From NCBI GenBank assembly GCA_011523655.1, contig WTGH01000062.1, positions 1-56,590 on the forward strand: a stretch of 56,590 bases of DNA, written 5' to 3'. A program made the translations under genes and the position numbers. Source of the DNA: Rhodospirillaceae bacterium (lineage in GTDB: Bacteria; Pseudomonadota; Alphaproteobacteria; Bin65). The stretch's first letter is position 1. Every line of letters begins with the position of its first letter. A model generated the notes under the pieces. It searched no databases. It was not told where the DNA came from and worked only from the letters and a program-made list of their open reading frames with translations. Shown here one piece after another: positions 26,532 through 36,109 of the stretch.

Positions 26532-27428
26532 TCAGAAACGGGTTTCGGCGATCTTCCGGATCAGGAAATCGCGGAATACCGCCACGCGGGCCGATTTGCG
26601 CAAGGTTTCCGGATAGACGAAATAGGCCGTCATCGCCGGTCCGTCCGTTTCCGAGAGGACCCGCACCATGCTGGTATTGCCGTCCACCAGATAGTCGGGC
26701 AGCAGCGCCAGGCCGACGCCGCTGCGCACCGCCCGGAAAATGCCGTAGACGCTGTTGACGCGCAGGGCCGGCGTCCGCGGCCGCGCGCCGTTGGCTCCCG
26801 CCCGCAGAATCCAGTCGGCATTCACGAAGGCCGGCGCCGGGGGATGATCCGTGAACGTGATCAGCCGATGGTCGTCCAGATCGGCCGGCGTCTTCGGCAT
26901 GCCGTGCCGGCGGACATAGTCCGTCGATCCGTAGACGTGATTGTGAATCGTCATCAGGGAGCGGCGGATCAGATCGGGCTGGGTCGGTTCGATCAGGCGG
27001 ATCGCAACATCCGCTTCGCGCATTCCCAGGTCGAGATCGCCATCGGCCAGAAGCAGGCTGACGTCGATATCCGGATATTTCTTCAGAAATTCGCCGATGC
27101 GCGGCGTCAGCCAGCTCGAGCCCAGTCCGGTCGGGGCGGTGACGACCAGCGGCCCCTCCGGTTTCTGCTTGCTCTCGGCAATCAGGGCCTCGGTCTCATT
27201 CAGCCGGCCCGCCATCTCGCGAACGTTGCGGTACAGCAGTTCGCCCTGCTCGGTGAGGATCAGGCCGCGGGCGTGCCGGTTGAACAGCGCCGTGTTGAGC
27301 GTCTCCTCGAGCGCGCCGATCTGCCGGCTGACGGCAGACTGGCTCAAATGCAGAACCTCGCCGGCATGGGTGAAGCTGCCGGCATCGGCAACCGCCAGAA
27401 AAACCCGTAATTTGTCCCAGTCCACCAT
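26532..27428 (-). CDS. LysR-family transcriptional regulator
   Basis: A 298-aa regulator with an N-terminal winged HTH (DKLRVFLAVADAGSFTHAGEVLHLSQSAVSRQIGALEE) and a C-terminal periplasmic-binding-like effector domain from about residue 90 (GPLVVTAPTGLGSSWL). The start ATG gives MVDWDKLRVF. It lies 39 bases downstream of trxB on the same strand and is probably co-transcribed. It may control a redox or transport gene; no divergent target gene is next to it. Confidence 0.9.
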   Translation of the reverse strand: MVDWDKLRVFLAVADAGSFTHAGEVLHLSQSAVSRQIGALEETLNTALFNRHARGLILTEQGELLYRNVREMAGRLNETEALIAESKQKPEGPLVVTAPTGLGSSWLTPRIGEFLKKYPDIDVSLLLADGDLDLGMREADVAIRLIEPTQPDLIRRSLMTIHNHVYGSTDYVRRHGMPKTPADLDDHRLITFTDHPPAPAFVNADWILRAGANGARPRTPALRVNSVYGIFRAVRSGVGLALLPDYLVDGNTSMVRVLSETDGPAMTAYFVYPETLRKSARVAVFRDFLIRKIAETRF

Positions 27429-27467
27429 GCTATTCCGCCCGCGGCGGCCCGACGCCGGCTCGACCGC

Positions 27468-28436
27468 CTATTCCGCCGCCATCGGCGTCGCAGCCTCCCG
27501 TTCCGCCAGGAATTTCTCCGCATCCAGGGCCGCCATGCAGCCCAGTCCCGCGGCGGTGACCGCTTGCCGGTACACCTTGTCGACGACGTCGCCCGCGGCA
27601 AAGACCCCGGGAACGCTGGTCACGGTCGTATTGGGCTCAACCAGGATATAGCCCTCCTCGTCCATCGCCAGCTTGTCACGGAAAACCGCGGTGGCCGGGT
27701 CGTGTCCGATTGCGATGAAGACGCCGTCCACCGGCCTTTCCACGATCTCGCCGGTCAGGACATTGCGCAGCCGGGCCGCCGTCACCCCCGGCGGATCGTC
27801 GTCGCCGATCACCTCTTCGAGCACGGTATTCCAGAGCGGCTCGATCTTCGGATTGGCGAACAGACGATCCTGCAGGATCTTCTCCGCCCGCAATTCGTCC
27901 CGGCGGTGCACCAGCGTAACCCTGGTGGCGTGATTGGTCAGATAGATCGCTTCCTCGACGGCGGTGTTGCCGCCGCCGACCACGATCACTTCCTTGCCGC
28001 GATAGAAGAAGCCGTCGCAGGTCGCACAGGCCGAAACGCCGAAGCCCATGAATTTCTCTTCGCTCGGCAGCCCCAGCCAGCGCGCCTGGGCGCCGGTCGC
28101 GATGATCGCGGTATCGGCGAGGTAGACGTCGCCGCCGTCGCCGACGCAGCGGAACGGCCGCTGCGTGAAATCCACCGCGACGATCAGATCGTGGGTGATG
28201 GTGGTGCCGACATGCTCGGCCTGGGCCTGCATCTGCTCCATCAGCCACGGACCCTGGATCACGTCGGCGAAGCCGGGATAATTCTCGACATCCGTCGTGA
28301 TCGTCAGCTGCCCGCCCGGTTGGAGCCCCATCGCCATCCGGGGCGCGAGGTTTGCACGCGCAGCATAGATTGCGGCGGTGTATCCCGCCGGGCCGGAGCC
28401 GATAATCAGAACGCGGTCGTGGAAGGTCTGTGGCAT
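27468..28436 (-). CDS. trxB: Thioredoxin-disulfide reductase
   Basis: A 322-aa flavoprotein (start MPQTFHDRVLIIG; an ATG three codons earlier is possible). FAD motif IGSGPAGYTAAIYAARA, redox-active CATC in SACATCDGFF, NADPH motif VVGGGNTAVEEA, and second FAD motif PGVFAAGDVVDKVYRQAV. Full family length. Cytoplasmic, it reduces thioredoxin with NADPH. It is followed by a LysR-type gene, an arrangement that could mean redox-linked control. Confidence 0.95.
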   Translation of the reverse strand: MPQTFHDRVLIIGSGPAGYTAAIYAARANLAPRMAMGLQPGGQLTITTDVENYPGFADVIQGPWLMEQMQAQAEHVGTTITHDLIVAVDFTQRPFRCVGDGGDVYLADTAIIATGAQARWLGLPSEEKFMGFGVSACATCDGFFYRGKEVIVVGGGNTAVEEAIYLTNHATRVTLVHRRDELRAEKILQDRLFANPKIEPLWNTVLEEVIGDDDPPGVTAARLRNVLTGEIVERPVDGVFIAIGHDPATAVFRDKLAMDEEGYILVEPNTTVTSVPGVFAAGDVVDKVYRQAVTAAGLGCMAALDAEKFLAEREAATPMAAE

Positions 28437-28530
28437 CAATTGCAATCCGGGACGGGATTCTGCCGATGGCGGGAGCGGCGGCGCATCGGCAGAGAAATAC
28501 GGTCAGGCCCGCCCGGAAGCAATGGCAGGG

Positions 28531-29529
28531 TCAACCTGAGCGCATGGCGCCGCCTGCCTTCCGGTTCGCGCGCAATCGGGCGCGGATCGCGGCTGCTGCG
28601 GCGGTGGTATCGTCCGGCGGCGCGTAGTCCCAGCGCTCCAGCGCCCCGTCGAACGGGCGGGTGTAGCCGTCCGCCTGCAAGCCGGCATGAAACCGGTCGA
28701 TTCGCCGGGATGCGCCCTCGAGCGGCAGAACATAGACGGGCTTGCCTGTCGCCAGCGCTTCCGAGGTCATCGAGACCGAATCCCAGGTAACGACAATGGT
28801 GTCTGCAATCGCGAGCCAGTCGAAATACGGATTATCGCCCGAACCGTCCCAGATTTCCGCCCCTGTTCCGGCCAGCTTGTCGGCCAGGATGCGGACGATC
28901 GCCGGGTGCGTGCGGCGCGACGGCGTGAGGCGCAGGTCGATCGGGCGACGGCGGCACAGAGCGGCCAGCCGGTCGCCGAACCGGGCGGCAATCGCTTCGG
29001 TCAGCCGGTGCCGCCGGTTCGAACCGCCGATCAGCACGGTTACGGCGTGGCGGGCCGGATCCGCGCCTCCGGCAGCATCGCGGCGGCCCGCTGCGAGCCG
29101 CTCGGCGGTTACCCGATGGACGGCGGCGCGGGTGACGTGGACGTTGGCGCCGTCCAGACCGTCGTGCCGGGGAGCGACAACCAGATCGAACCGGTCGCTG
29201 GGCATGTAGGGCCGCTGGATGTGCACCGACAGGGTGGCGCCGCCGCTGCGCTTCCGGATCGCCAGATTGGGCGCCGCCGCCCGCCGTCCGCAGCTGATCA
29301 GGACGTCCGGCCACGGCGGTTCGAGCAAGTCGCCGTTGCGGCCGAGCGCCGTCAGCGGCGCCGGCCAGAGGGCGGGAGGCAGCCAGCGCCAGGGCGCGCG
29401 GACTGCGATTCGCTTGACGACGACAGCGCCGGGGCCGCTGCCGACCAGCGCTTCCGCCACGCCGCGCGCCTGGTTTTCCGTCCCGATATGTCCTTCGGTC
29501 ACCGCCCAGACGGTGAGCGGCTCCGTCAT
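28531..29529 (-). CDS. ELM1/GtrOC1-family protein (mitochondrial fission ELM1-like)
   Basis: A 332-aa protein starting MTEPLTVWAVTEGHIG, with NQARGVAEAL soon after. This matches the bacterial ELM1 (DUF1022) family, related to GT-B glycosyltransferases. PDVLISCGRRAAAPNLAI, VTVLIGGSNRRHRL, and VVTWDSVSMTSEALATGKPVYVLPL fit the nucleotide-sugar side of that fold. It may act on cell-surface glycans. It is divergent from the Lrp-type gene, with a palindrome in between. Confidence 0.8.
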   Translation of the reverse strand: MTEPLTVWAVTEGHIGTENQARGVAEALVGSGPGAVVVKRIAVRAPWRWLPPALWPAPLTALGRNGDLLEPPWPDVLISCGRRAAAPNLAIRKRSGGATLSVHIQRPYMPSDRFDLVVAPRHDGLDGANVHVTRAAVHRVTAERLAAGRRDAAGGADPARHAVTVLIGGSNRRHRLTEAIAARFGDRLAALCRRRPIDLRLTPSRRTHPAIVRILADKLAGTGAEIWDGSGDNPYFDWLAIADTIVVTWDSVSMTSEALATGKPVYVLPLEGASRRIDRFHAGLQADGYTRPFDGALERWDYAPPDDTTAAAAAIRARLRANRKAGGAMRSG

Positions 29530-29553
29530 CGCCGGCCCGCTTTCACAATTGCG

Positions 29554-29571
29554 AATGATTCGGAAATCATT
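29554..29571. promoter_or_regulatory. Palindrome between ELM1-like and Lrp-type genes
   Basis: AATGATT-CGGA-AATCATT, a 7-bp inverted repeat with a 4-base spacer, in an AT-rich stretch of the 166-base divergent region. It is 25 bases from the ELM1-like start and 125 bases from the Lrp-type start. It is a candidate site for the adjacent regulator, but Lrp sites are degenerate and this is a guess. Confidence 0.35.
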
Positions 29572-29695
29572 GAAACTTTATTGCGTGTCTGGCATTGGAC
29601 AGGCAATCCCGGCGCAAAAACCGATTGTCACAGCGAAATTTTCTGAAACGGCCCCGAATGCGGGGCGGCTGAACCGGGGAGGAGAACGACCGTCC

Positions 29696-30196
29696 ATGCC
29701 AGCACGCCTGACGACAGCAAGCGGCAAGCGGGTTCGCCTCGACGCCATCGACCTGAAGATTCTGCGCGATTTGCAGGAACATGGCCGGATGACCAATGTC
29801 GAGCTGGCGCGGCGTGCGGGCATTTCGGCGCCGCCCTGCCTGCGCCGGGTCCGCGCGTTGGAGGAGGCCGGCTATATCCGCGGTTACCACGCCCAGGTCG
29901 ACCAGGAGGCCCTGGGCTTCGAAGTGCTGTTCTTCGTCCTGGTCGGCCTGGACAGCCAGGCCCAGGAAGTGCTGAGCGCCTTCGAGGATGAAATGGCCAA
30001 TTGGCGCGAGGTGCGCGAATGCCACATGGTGCGCGGCGCCGGCGATTTCCTGCTCAAGATCGTGGCGCGCAACACCGCGCACGAGAACGAGGTCACGACG
30101 CGGCTGACCTCCGCCCGCCATGTCACGACCGTCCAGTCGATCCAGGTCATCCGGAGCGGCAAGAACCGGCCCGGCGTGCCGGTCGATATGGAATAG
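29696..30196 (+). CDS. Lrp/AsnC-family transcriptional regulator
   Basis: A 166-aa regulator starting MPARLTTASG, with GGGGAGGAGAAC as a strong ribosome site. The HTH is LDAIDLKILRDLQEHGRMTNVELARRAG then SAPPCLRRVRALEEAGYI. The C-terminal RAM (AsnC_trans_reg) domain begins near FEVLFFVLVGL and contains the GDFLLKIV effector-site segment. It usually responds to an amino acid. It is divergent from the ELM1-like gene and convergent with the lytic transglycosylase gene. Confidence 0.92.
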   Translation: MPARLTTASGKRVRLDAIDLKILRDLQEHGRMTNVELARRAGISAPPCLRRVRALEEAGYIRGYHAQVDQEALGFEVLFFVLVGLDSQAQEVLSAFEDEMANWREVRECHMVRGAGDFLLKIVARNTAHENEVTTRLTSARHVTTVQSIQVIRSGKNRPGVPVDME

Positions 30197-30244
30197 CCTG
30201 ATCGCGACTTGCGTCGGTCGCTACCGCGCCTCGGCGGTTCCGCG

Positions 30245-31702
30245 CTACTGCGCCTCCGCCTGCTCGATAACCGGCCCCGGCGCCGGTAACGCGCCGCCGC
30301 CGTCGGCATAGCCGCCACCGCTCCGCCGGCCCCTGACGTGGTTGTAGAGCCGCGTGTTCGCGTGGCCGCTGGGGCACAGCCCCTTGCGCGCCTGATAGCG
30401 CTGGATCGCCCGGCGGCTTTTCTCGCCAAGGATGCCGTCGGCTCTGAGGCGGCCGTAGCCCATCCGGGTCAACCGGCGTTGCAGGGCGGCACGCTCCGAT
30501 TTGGTCAGGGCGTAATCGTGCCGCGGCCAGGGTTTGCGTATCCGGAACCGGTTCTCGATCTTCTCTGCCAGTACGGCAACGGCAAAGGCGTATTCGATCA
30601 GGTTGTTGTAGCGCATGATGGCGCGGAAGTTTCTCGTCAGCAGGAATGCCGGTCCGCGGCAACCGGCCGGCAAAAAGACCGAGGCTGTTTCCCGGCTCCG
30701 CGGCAGGGCGCCGCCGTCGATCCGGCGGACGCCGGCCCGACGCCAGTAATTCAGGGGACGCCGGTTGTAGAACCCCGTCCGGGTAATGCGCAGGCGGCGC
30801 GGCAGGCGCACTTCGTAGATCGCGCTGTTTATCCGGGTATCCCAGCCGCCGCGCTTGATGCTGTAGTTCGCCATGGAGGCCAGCACGTCGGCCTTGCTCC
30901 GCCAGATGTCGCGCCGGCCGTCGCCATTGTGATCGACGGCATAGTAGATGTAGGCCGACGGCATGAATTGCGTCTGGCCCATGGCGCCGGCGGCGCTGCC
31001 GTACATCCGGCTGAGACGCGCGAAGCCGCGGTCGGCGATCATGAGTGCGCCGAGCAGTTCGCTCGAGAAGAAGCGCCGGCGATTGCTGCGATAGCCGAGT
31101 TTGGCGAGGGTCGGCACGACGCGGTGGCGCCCGGTGACGGCGCCGTATCTGGATTCGATGCCCCAAAAAGCGACCAGGTAGTGCGCCGGAACGCGATACC
31201 GCCGCTCGATTTGCCTGAGCAGGCGACGATAGCGTTTCCGCATGCTCCGGCCCTTGCGAACGAGGTCCGGAGTCACGCGGTAAGCCAGATAGTCGCGCAC
31301 GGCGTTGCCGCCGCGCCGCCGCGCCAGCAGGACGCCGTCGGCGCCGGTTGCGTCGGCGATCTGCTCCCGCAGCTCGATGCCGTCCGCTTCGGCATAGTCC
31401 GAAACCCCGACGTTGCGGTTGTTCAACCGGCCGAGACCCGCGTGGAGCGTCGAACTCCGGATGCCGCAACGGCGCCCGATTTTCTTCGCCTTGCTCAGGT
31501 AACCGTCGAAGCTGCCCGAATAGCGGTAGAGCGCGGAAACCTTGTTCAGACACGCCCGGTACTGTGCCGACGCATCCTTGCCGGAGCCCCAGTTTCCGCC
31601 ACCGCATGCAGCGAGCATGCCGCCGGCAATGCATAGAAGCGCGAGGTTTCGAACCGGCCGCCACGACCCGGCGGGCCGGTTCCAGCGATGAAGGAACAGC
31701 AT
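30245..31702 (-). CDS. Lytic murein transglycosylase, MltB-type lipoprotein with peptidoglycan-binding domain
   Basis: A 485-aa protein with a lipoprotein signal (LCIAGGMLAAC, cysteine 33). The SLT/MltB domain holds the catalytic glutamate in FWGIESRYGAVTG, followed by GAMGQTQFMPSAY and DHNGDGRRDIWRSKADV. A C-terminal PG_binding_1 domain (RLTRMGYGRLRADGILGEKSRRAIQRYQ) follows at about residues 400–455. It cleaves glycan strands to anhydromuropeptides at the outer membrane. It is 78 bases downstream of a paralogue with the same domain order. Confidence 0.9.
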   Translation of the reverse strand: MLFLHRWNRPAGSWRPVRNLALLCIAGGMLAACGGGNWGSGKDASAQYRACLNKVSALYRYSGSFDGYLSKAKKIGRRCGIRSSTLHAGLGRLNNRNVGVSDYAEADGIELREQIADATGADGVLLARRRGGNAVRDYLAYRVTPDLVRKGRSMRKRYRRLLRQIERRYRVPAHYLVAFWGIESRYGAVTGRHRVVPTLAKLGYRSNRRRFFSSELLGALMIADRGFARLSRMYGSAAGAMGQTQFMPSAYIYYAVDHNGDGRRDIWRSKADVLASMANYSIKRGGWDTRINSAIYEVRLPRRLRITRTGFYNRRPLNYWRRAGVRRIDGGALPRSRETASVFLPAGCRGPAFLLTRNFRAIMRYNNLIEYAFAVAVLAEKIENRFRIRKPWPRHDYALTKSERAALQRRLTRMGYGRLRADGILGEKSRRAIQRYQARKGLCPSGHANTRLYNHVRGRRSGGGYADGGGALPAPGPVIEQAEAQ

Positions 31703-31780
31703 CTCGACCTACCCTCTGTCAGCGATCCGCCGGCGCCCGGCGCCGCGGATCGACCGTCTGCTCTCTCTTCACCCCGCCGC

Positions 31781-33085
31781 CTACCGGTGAGCGGCCTCGC
31801 GGACCGCTTCCAGCAATGCATGGTTGGCGTAACCGTCGGCCGGTTTGCCGGCGCTTTTCTGGAAGGCCCGTATCGCCTTCCTGGTTTCCGGGCCGACCTT
31901 TCCGTCGACCGGGCCCGGATCGTAGCCGAGCGCCATCAGCTTTCGTTGCAGCTCTGCCTTTTCGGAGCGTGACAACAGGCGGTCCGCTGCGGGCCAGCGG
32001 GCGACCAGCCTGCCCTGCCCTTCCAGCCGTTCGGCGAACAGGCCCACCGTCAGCGCATAGGCCGCTGCATTGTTGTAGCGAAGGATGGCGCGGTAATTCT
32101 GCGTAACGAGAAAGACCGGTCCGCTCCAGCCGGCCGGCACGATCAGGCTGGCCGGCCGGTCGATCTCCGGGATCGGCCGGCCGTCGGCGCGCCGGACGCC
32201 CAGGGCGCGCCATTCGGCGAAGGGCCGGCTCTCCCCGATATGGGCCCGGCCGAGGTCGAACCCCTCCGGCAGCTTCGCTTCCCAGCCGAACGGCAGGCCC
32301 GGCTGCCAGCCGGATTTCCTCAGATAGCTGGCGGTCGAGGCGAAAACGTCCGGCAGACTGCGCCACAGGTCGCGCCGCCCGTCGCCGTCGAAATCGACCG
32401 CATGGTCGAGAAACGTGGTCGGAATGAATTGGGTATGGCCCATCGCGCCGGCCCACGAGCCGACCAGCCGGTCGAGCGGCGCGTGGCCGCGGTCGACGAT
32501 CTGCAACGCGCCGAACAACTGCCGGCGCCAGAAGCGCCGGCGCTTCGGCGTGCCGGCATAGGCCAGCGTCGCCAGGGTCTCGATCACCGGGAAGGCGCCG
32601 AAATTCGCCCCATAGTCGGATTCGAGCCGCCAGATCGCCAGAAGATAACGCGCCGGTACGCCGTAAGCCGCTTCGATCCTGGCAAGCAGGGCGGCGTGCT
32701 GTCGGCGTTTTTTCCGGCCGGTGGCCAGCGCCTTTTTGCCGGTCAGCGCGGCGACATAGGCGCCGACCGGCGTAACGAATTCCGGCTGGCGCGACTCCAG
32801 TTCCAGGGCCCGCCGGTTCAGGCGCAGTCCGTCGAGCGCTGCGGTCAGCGTGGCTTCGCCGATCCGTCTGGTACGCGCTTCGGTCTTGAGCCCGGCGATC
32901 CATGCGGCGAATGACGGACGGGAAGCCGGCCCCTTGGGGGGATTCGGTCCCGGAGCGGGCCGATCGGCAGCCGTAGCACGGGCCAGAACCTCCGGCGTGC
33001 CGGCAAGCGTCGAGGCAGCATTCGCGACCGCGAATACTGCCGCGATAGCTGCGAAAGCGCCGACTTGTCTCAACACCTTTCCCAT
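31781..33085 (-). CDS. Lytic murein transglycosylase, MltB-type with peptidoglycan-binding domain
   Basis: A 434-aa paralogue of the next gene. A signal peptide (MGKVLRQVGAFAAIAAVFAV, ANAAS) without lipobox makes it periplasmic and soluble. The catalytic glutamate is in IWRLESDYGANFG; GAMGHTQFIPTTFLDHAV and DFDGDGRRDLWRSLPDV follow. The C-terminal peptidoglycan-binding repeat is LMALGYDPGPVDGKVGPETRKAI. The 251 bases upstream include an AT-rich patch (about 33115–33175) that may hold its promoter. Confidence 0.9.
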   Translation of the reverse strand: MGKVLRQVGAFAAIAAVFAVANAASTLAGTPEVLARATAADRPAPGPNPPKGPASRPSFAAWIAGLKTEARTRRIGEATLTAALDGLRLNRRALELESRQPEFVTPVGAYVAALTGKKALATGRKKRRQHAALLARIEAAYGVPARYLLAIWRLESDYGANFGAFPVIETLATLAYAGTPKRRRFWRRQLFGALQIVDRGHAPLDRLVGSWAGAMGHTQFIPTTFLDHAVDFDGDGRRDLWRSLPDVFASTASYLRKSGWQPGLPFGWEAKLPEGFDLGRAHIGESRPFAEWRALGVRRADGRPIPEIDRPASLIVPAGWSGPVFLVTQNYRAILRYNNAAAYALTVGLFAERLEGQGRLVARWPAADRLLSRSEKAELQRKLMALGYDPGPVDGKVGPETRKAIRAFQKSAGKPADGYANHALLEAVREAAHR

Positions 33086-33303
33086 CCGGATTGCCCTCCG
33101 ACACCGGAAATAGGAGTTTCATTTCGTTATTCTACACCAATTCTTGAAAAATCCAAAACTGGTTTACAGCGCTATTTCAGGAACATGAGCGGCGATCTTG
33201 AGACATTGGGCATCCCGGCGCGGCCTTTTCGGTGCAGCCATGGCCGGCCCGGCATCTCCCGACGCGACCCGGAAGCGCTTCCGCGCCCGGCGCCCGGCGT
33301 CGT

Positions 33304-33344
33304 CCGCTACTGGCTGCTACTGGCTGCTACTGGCCGCTACAGGC
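33304..33344. repeat. Four-copy 10-bp tandem repeat at the end of the SLC13 gene
   Basis: Units of TGGCTGCTAC or one-to-three-base variants follow each other in exact 10-base register. They span the stop codon of the minus-strand transporter gene. It is probably polymerase-slippage DNA; no function is evident. Confidence 0.6.
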
Positions 33345-35199
33345 CGTAATACAGCGGAAGGACAACGCTCACCGTCGCCCACACGAAGAGCAGCATCGGC
33401 AGGCCGGCGCGCACGAAATCCTGGAAGCGGTAGCCTGCCGGGCCCATCACCAGCAGGTTGGTCTGATAGCCCATCGGCGTTGCGAACGCGCAGTTGGCGC
33501 CGAAGACCACGGCCACGGCGAACGGCTCCACCGGCGCGCCCAGCCCGAGCGCCAGCGAGACCGCGATCGGTGTGAACAGGACCGCGACCGCCTTGGTGCC
33601 GACCAGGTTGGCCAGAACGGCGACCAGCAGGAAGAAGGCGGACAGCACGACCGGCACCGGCGATCCCGCCAGGGCGTCGGCCAGCAGGTCGGACAGGATC
33701 TCCGCACCGCCGGTCGCCTGCAGCGCCTTGCCGAGCGCCAGGGCGGCGGCGATCACCAGCACCAGATCGGCCCCGATGGCGCGCGCCGCCTGGCGCAGGG
33801 TCATGACCCCCGTCGCCAGCATCGCGGCAGCGCCGGCCAGCGCGCCGATCTCGATCGGCAGGATGTCCAGCGCCGCAAGCCCGACCACGGCAACGAAGAT
33901 CGCCAGCGCGCGCCAGGCTTCGGGCGCCGACGGCACCTCGCTCGCCGACCACTCGATCGGCAGGATGCCCGGACGGCCGCGCAGCGCCGCCTTCGCCTCG
34001 GCGGTGCCCTGCACCAGCAACACGTCGCCCGCGGCAAGCGGCAGGTCGGTGATCGGCCGGTGCATGCGTGCGGCCCGGCGCTGCACGCCGACGACGACGC
34101 AGTTGTAGCGATAGCGGAAGCCGATCTGCTCCAGCGTCCGGCCGATCAGCTCCGATCCCGGCGTGACCAGGACCTCGCCGAGCAATTGCCGGCCGCGCAG
34201 CCAGGGCGGCTTGCCGTGGGTCTCGTCCTCGCGTGCCGCCCAGGCGTCGCCGAGGGACGGATGCAGCAGGTCCATCTGGCCGCGCACGGCCTTGGTCAGG
34301 GCCGCCCGCGTCGCGCTCACGATCAGGATGTCGCCGGGCTGCAGCGCTGCATCCTCTTCGAATGGCGGCAGCAGGCTCGCATCGCCGCGCTGGATGGCGT
34401 GGACGGTGACATCGGCAATTTGCGGAAAGAAGCCGCCGGCCGGCCGGAGCCCGACCAGCGGCCGGTCCCGGACCACGTCGATCTGGGCGAGGAACTGGCG
34501 GCCGGTCGCCGGGGCCGCGTCGTCGCCGACGCTGCGGTCCGGCAGCAGGCGCCGGACGACCAATAGCGCGAAGAGCAGGCCGGGCAGGGCCACGGCGAGG
34601 CCCGGCACGGTGAAATCGAAGAAGCCGAAGCCGGGCTGGCCGAGATCGGTCAGCAGGCCCGAGACCAGCAGGTTGGTGCTCGATCCGATCAGGGTCGTCA
34701 TCCCGCCGAGGATCGACGCGAAGCTCAGGATCATCAGGGAGCGGCTGGGCGCCGCGCCGCCGCGGCTGGCGAAGGTCTGGAGGATCGGGATGAAGATGAC
34801 GACGACGGGCACGTTGTTGAGCACGCCGCTGACCAGCAGCACGGCCAGCAGGGACAGGCACAGCGCGACTTCGGAGCGCCCGCCGGCGGCGCCGAGCAAC
34901 GCCCGTGCGCCATGGTCGAGCGCGCCGGTCTGCGCCAGGCCCTGCCCGATGATGATGAGCCCCAGGAGGGCGATCAGGGCCGGGTTCGCGAAACCGGCCA
35001 GCAATTCGGCCGGGCCCAGCGCGTTGCGGCCGCCGGCGCCGGCCTCGGGGAAAATATGGAACGCCAGGAGGAGCAGGCAGATGACGGCCAGCGACGCCAG
35101 CTCCATCGACACCCTGGGGGCGGCATAGAGGATCAGCGCCACGACGATCGCGCCGAAGGCCAGGACCGGCCCGATTCCGCCCTCGATCATGCCGAACAC
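33337..35199 (-). CDS. SLC13/DASS-type anion permease with central TrkA-C (RCK_C) domains
   Basis: A 620-aa membrane protein. The start may be the GTG at 35199 or the ATG three codons on. About twelve membrane segments occur in two halves. NNVPVVVIFIPILQTF and TTLIGSSTNLLVSGLL are the first-half SNT motif, and NLVGTKAVAVLFTPIAVS and PMGYQTNLLVMGPAGY the second. Between them (about residues 215–400) are two RCK_C-like domains (GDILIVSATRAAL; GDVLLVQGTAEAK). This is the architecture of proteobacterial sulfate or dicarboxylate permeases. The substrate is not determined. It reads toward the lytic transglycosylase genes. Confidence 0.87.
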   Translation of the reverse strand: MFGMIEGGIGPVLAFGAIVVALILYAAPRVSMELASLAVICLLLLAFHIFPEAGAGGRNALGPAELLAGFANPALIALLGLIIIGQGLAQTGALDHGARALLGAAGGRSEVALCLSLLAVLLVSGVLNNVPVVVIFIPILQTFASRGGAAPSRSLMILSFASILGGMTTLIGSSTNLLVSGLLTDLGQPGFGFFDFTVPGLAVALPGLLFALLVVRRLLPDRSVGDDAAPATGRQFLAQIDVVRDRPLVGLRPAGGFFPQIADVTVHAIQRGDASLLPPFEEDAALQPGDILIVSATRAALTKAVRGQMDLLHPSLGDAWAAREDETHGKPPWLRGRQLLGEVLVTPGSELIGRTLEQIGFRYRYNCVVVGVQRRAARMHRPITDLPLAAGDVLLVQGTAEAKAALRGRPGILPIEWSASEVPSAPEAWRALAIFVAVVGLAALDILPIEIGALAGAAAMLATGVMTLRQAARAIGADLVLVIAAALALGKALQATGGAEILSDLLADALAGSPVPVVLSAFFLLVAVLANLVGTKAVAVLFTPIAVSLALGLGAPVEPFAVAVVFGANCAFATPMGYQTNLLVMGPAGYRFQDFVRAGLPMLLFVWATVSVVLPLYYGL

Positions 35200-35275
35200 A
35201 CGTCCATCGCACGCCCCTGCCCTGCCTGCCGCCGCGGTCGCCGGGCACAGGATAGCCCGGCGCCCGCCGCAGCAG

Positions 35276-36076
35276 CTACAACGTCATCAGATCCTCGCCG
35301 ATGGCCAGCGGCCCGGCATAATCGCCGCGGATGATCTCTCTCAGCTCGTCCGGTTCGGAATCCGGCAGCATGTGGGTCGTGACCAGCAATCCCGGCGCGG
35401 CGTCCCGCGCGACGAGGCCGAGCCGCTCCGGCGACGTATGCGCCAGCGGCGTGTGGCTGTGGTCGATCTGCGGCGAGATCCATTTGTCGTACTGCACGCA
35501 CTCGTGGATCAGGACGTCGGCCCGGTGCGCGTGCCGGACCAGGTTTTCGCACGGGCTGGTGTCGCCCGACAGCACGATCCGCCGGTCGCGCGTTTCGAAG
35601 CGATAGCCGAAGGCCTGTTCGAGCGGATAGTGGGCGACGTCGAACGCAGCGACCGCGACCCCGTCGATATCCAGCGCCGGTCCTTCGGTCAGTTCGCGGA
35701 CCCGGATGTCGGGCATTTCCCGGGGCACCTTCCGGATCCGCATCCGCAGTTCGAAGTCCGGGCGCAACAGGTCCAGCAGGCGCCCGACCATCGTGCGGGT
35801 GCCTTCGGGCCCGTAGATGTGCCAGGGCCGGTCGTCGCTCATCATCCAGCGGGTGACGATGAAATGGCCCAGGTCGATGAAGTGATCCGAATGGAGATGG
35901 GTGATGAACAGATGGTCGACCTCGTTCGGCATCAGGCCCAGCTCGACCATCCGGTGGACAATGCCGGAGCCGCAGTCGACGACGAAGTTGTGCGCGCCGG
36001 CCCGCACCGCATAGCCCGGCCCGCACCGCCGCGGGTTGGGGAACGGCAATCCGGTGCCCAGGAGGCTGACCTGCAT
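35276..36076 (-). CDS. MBL-fold metallo-hydrolase, RNase Z-like
   Basis: A 266-aa protein started at the ATG giving MQVSLLGTGLPFPNP; an ATG ten codons upstream is less likely. The metal motif is FITHLHSDHFIDLG, with further ligands in DVAHYP, LSGDTSPCENL and TTHML. The strand and DFELRMRIRKV segments fit RNase Z/arylsulfatase-type MBL proteins. It may process tRNA 3' ends or hydrolyse a small ester; the sequence does not decide. It is 33 bases downstream of the NUDIX gene. Confidence 0.85.
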   Translation of the reverse strand: MQVSLLGTGLPFPNPRRCGPGYAVRAGAHNFVVDCGSGIVHRMVELGLMPNEVDHLFITHLHSDHFIDLGHFIVTRWMMSDDRPWHIYGPEGTRTMVGRLLDLLRPDFELRMRIRKVPREMPDIRVRELTEGPALDIDGVAVAAFDVAHYPLEQAFGYRFETRDRRIVLSGDTSPCENLVRHAHRADVLIHECVQYDKWISPQIDHSHTPLAHTSPERLGLVARDAAPGLLVTTHMLPDSEPDELREIIRGDYAGPLAIGEDLMTL

Positions 36077-36109
36077 CGTCGACTCCGTCGGGGATGGCCT
36101 GCGCAAACG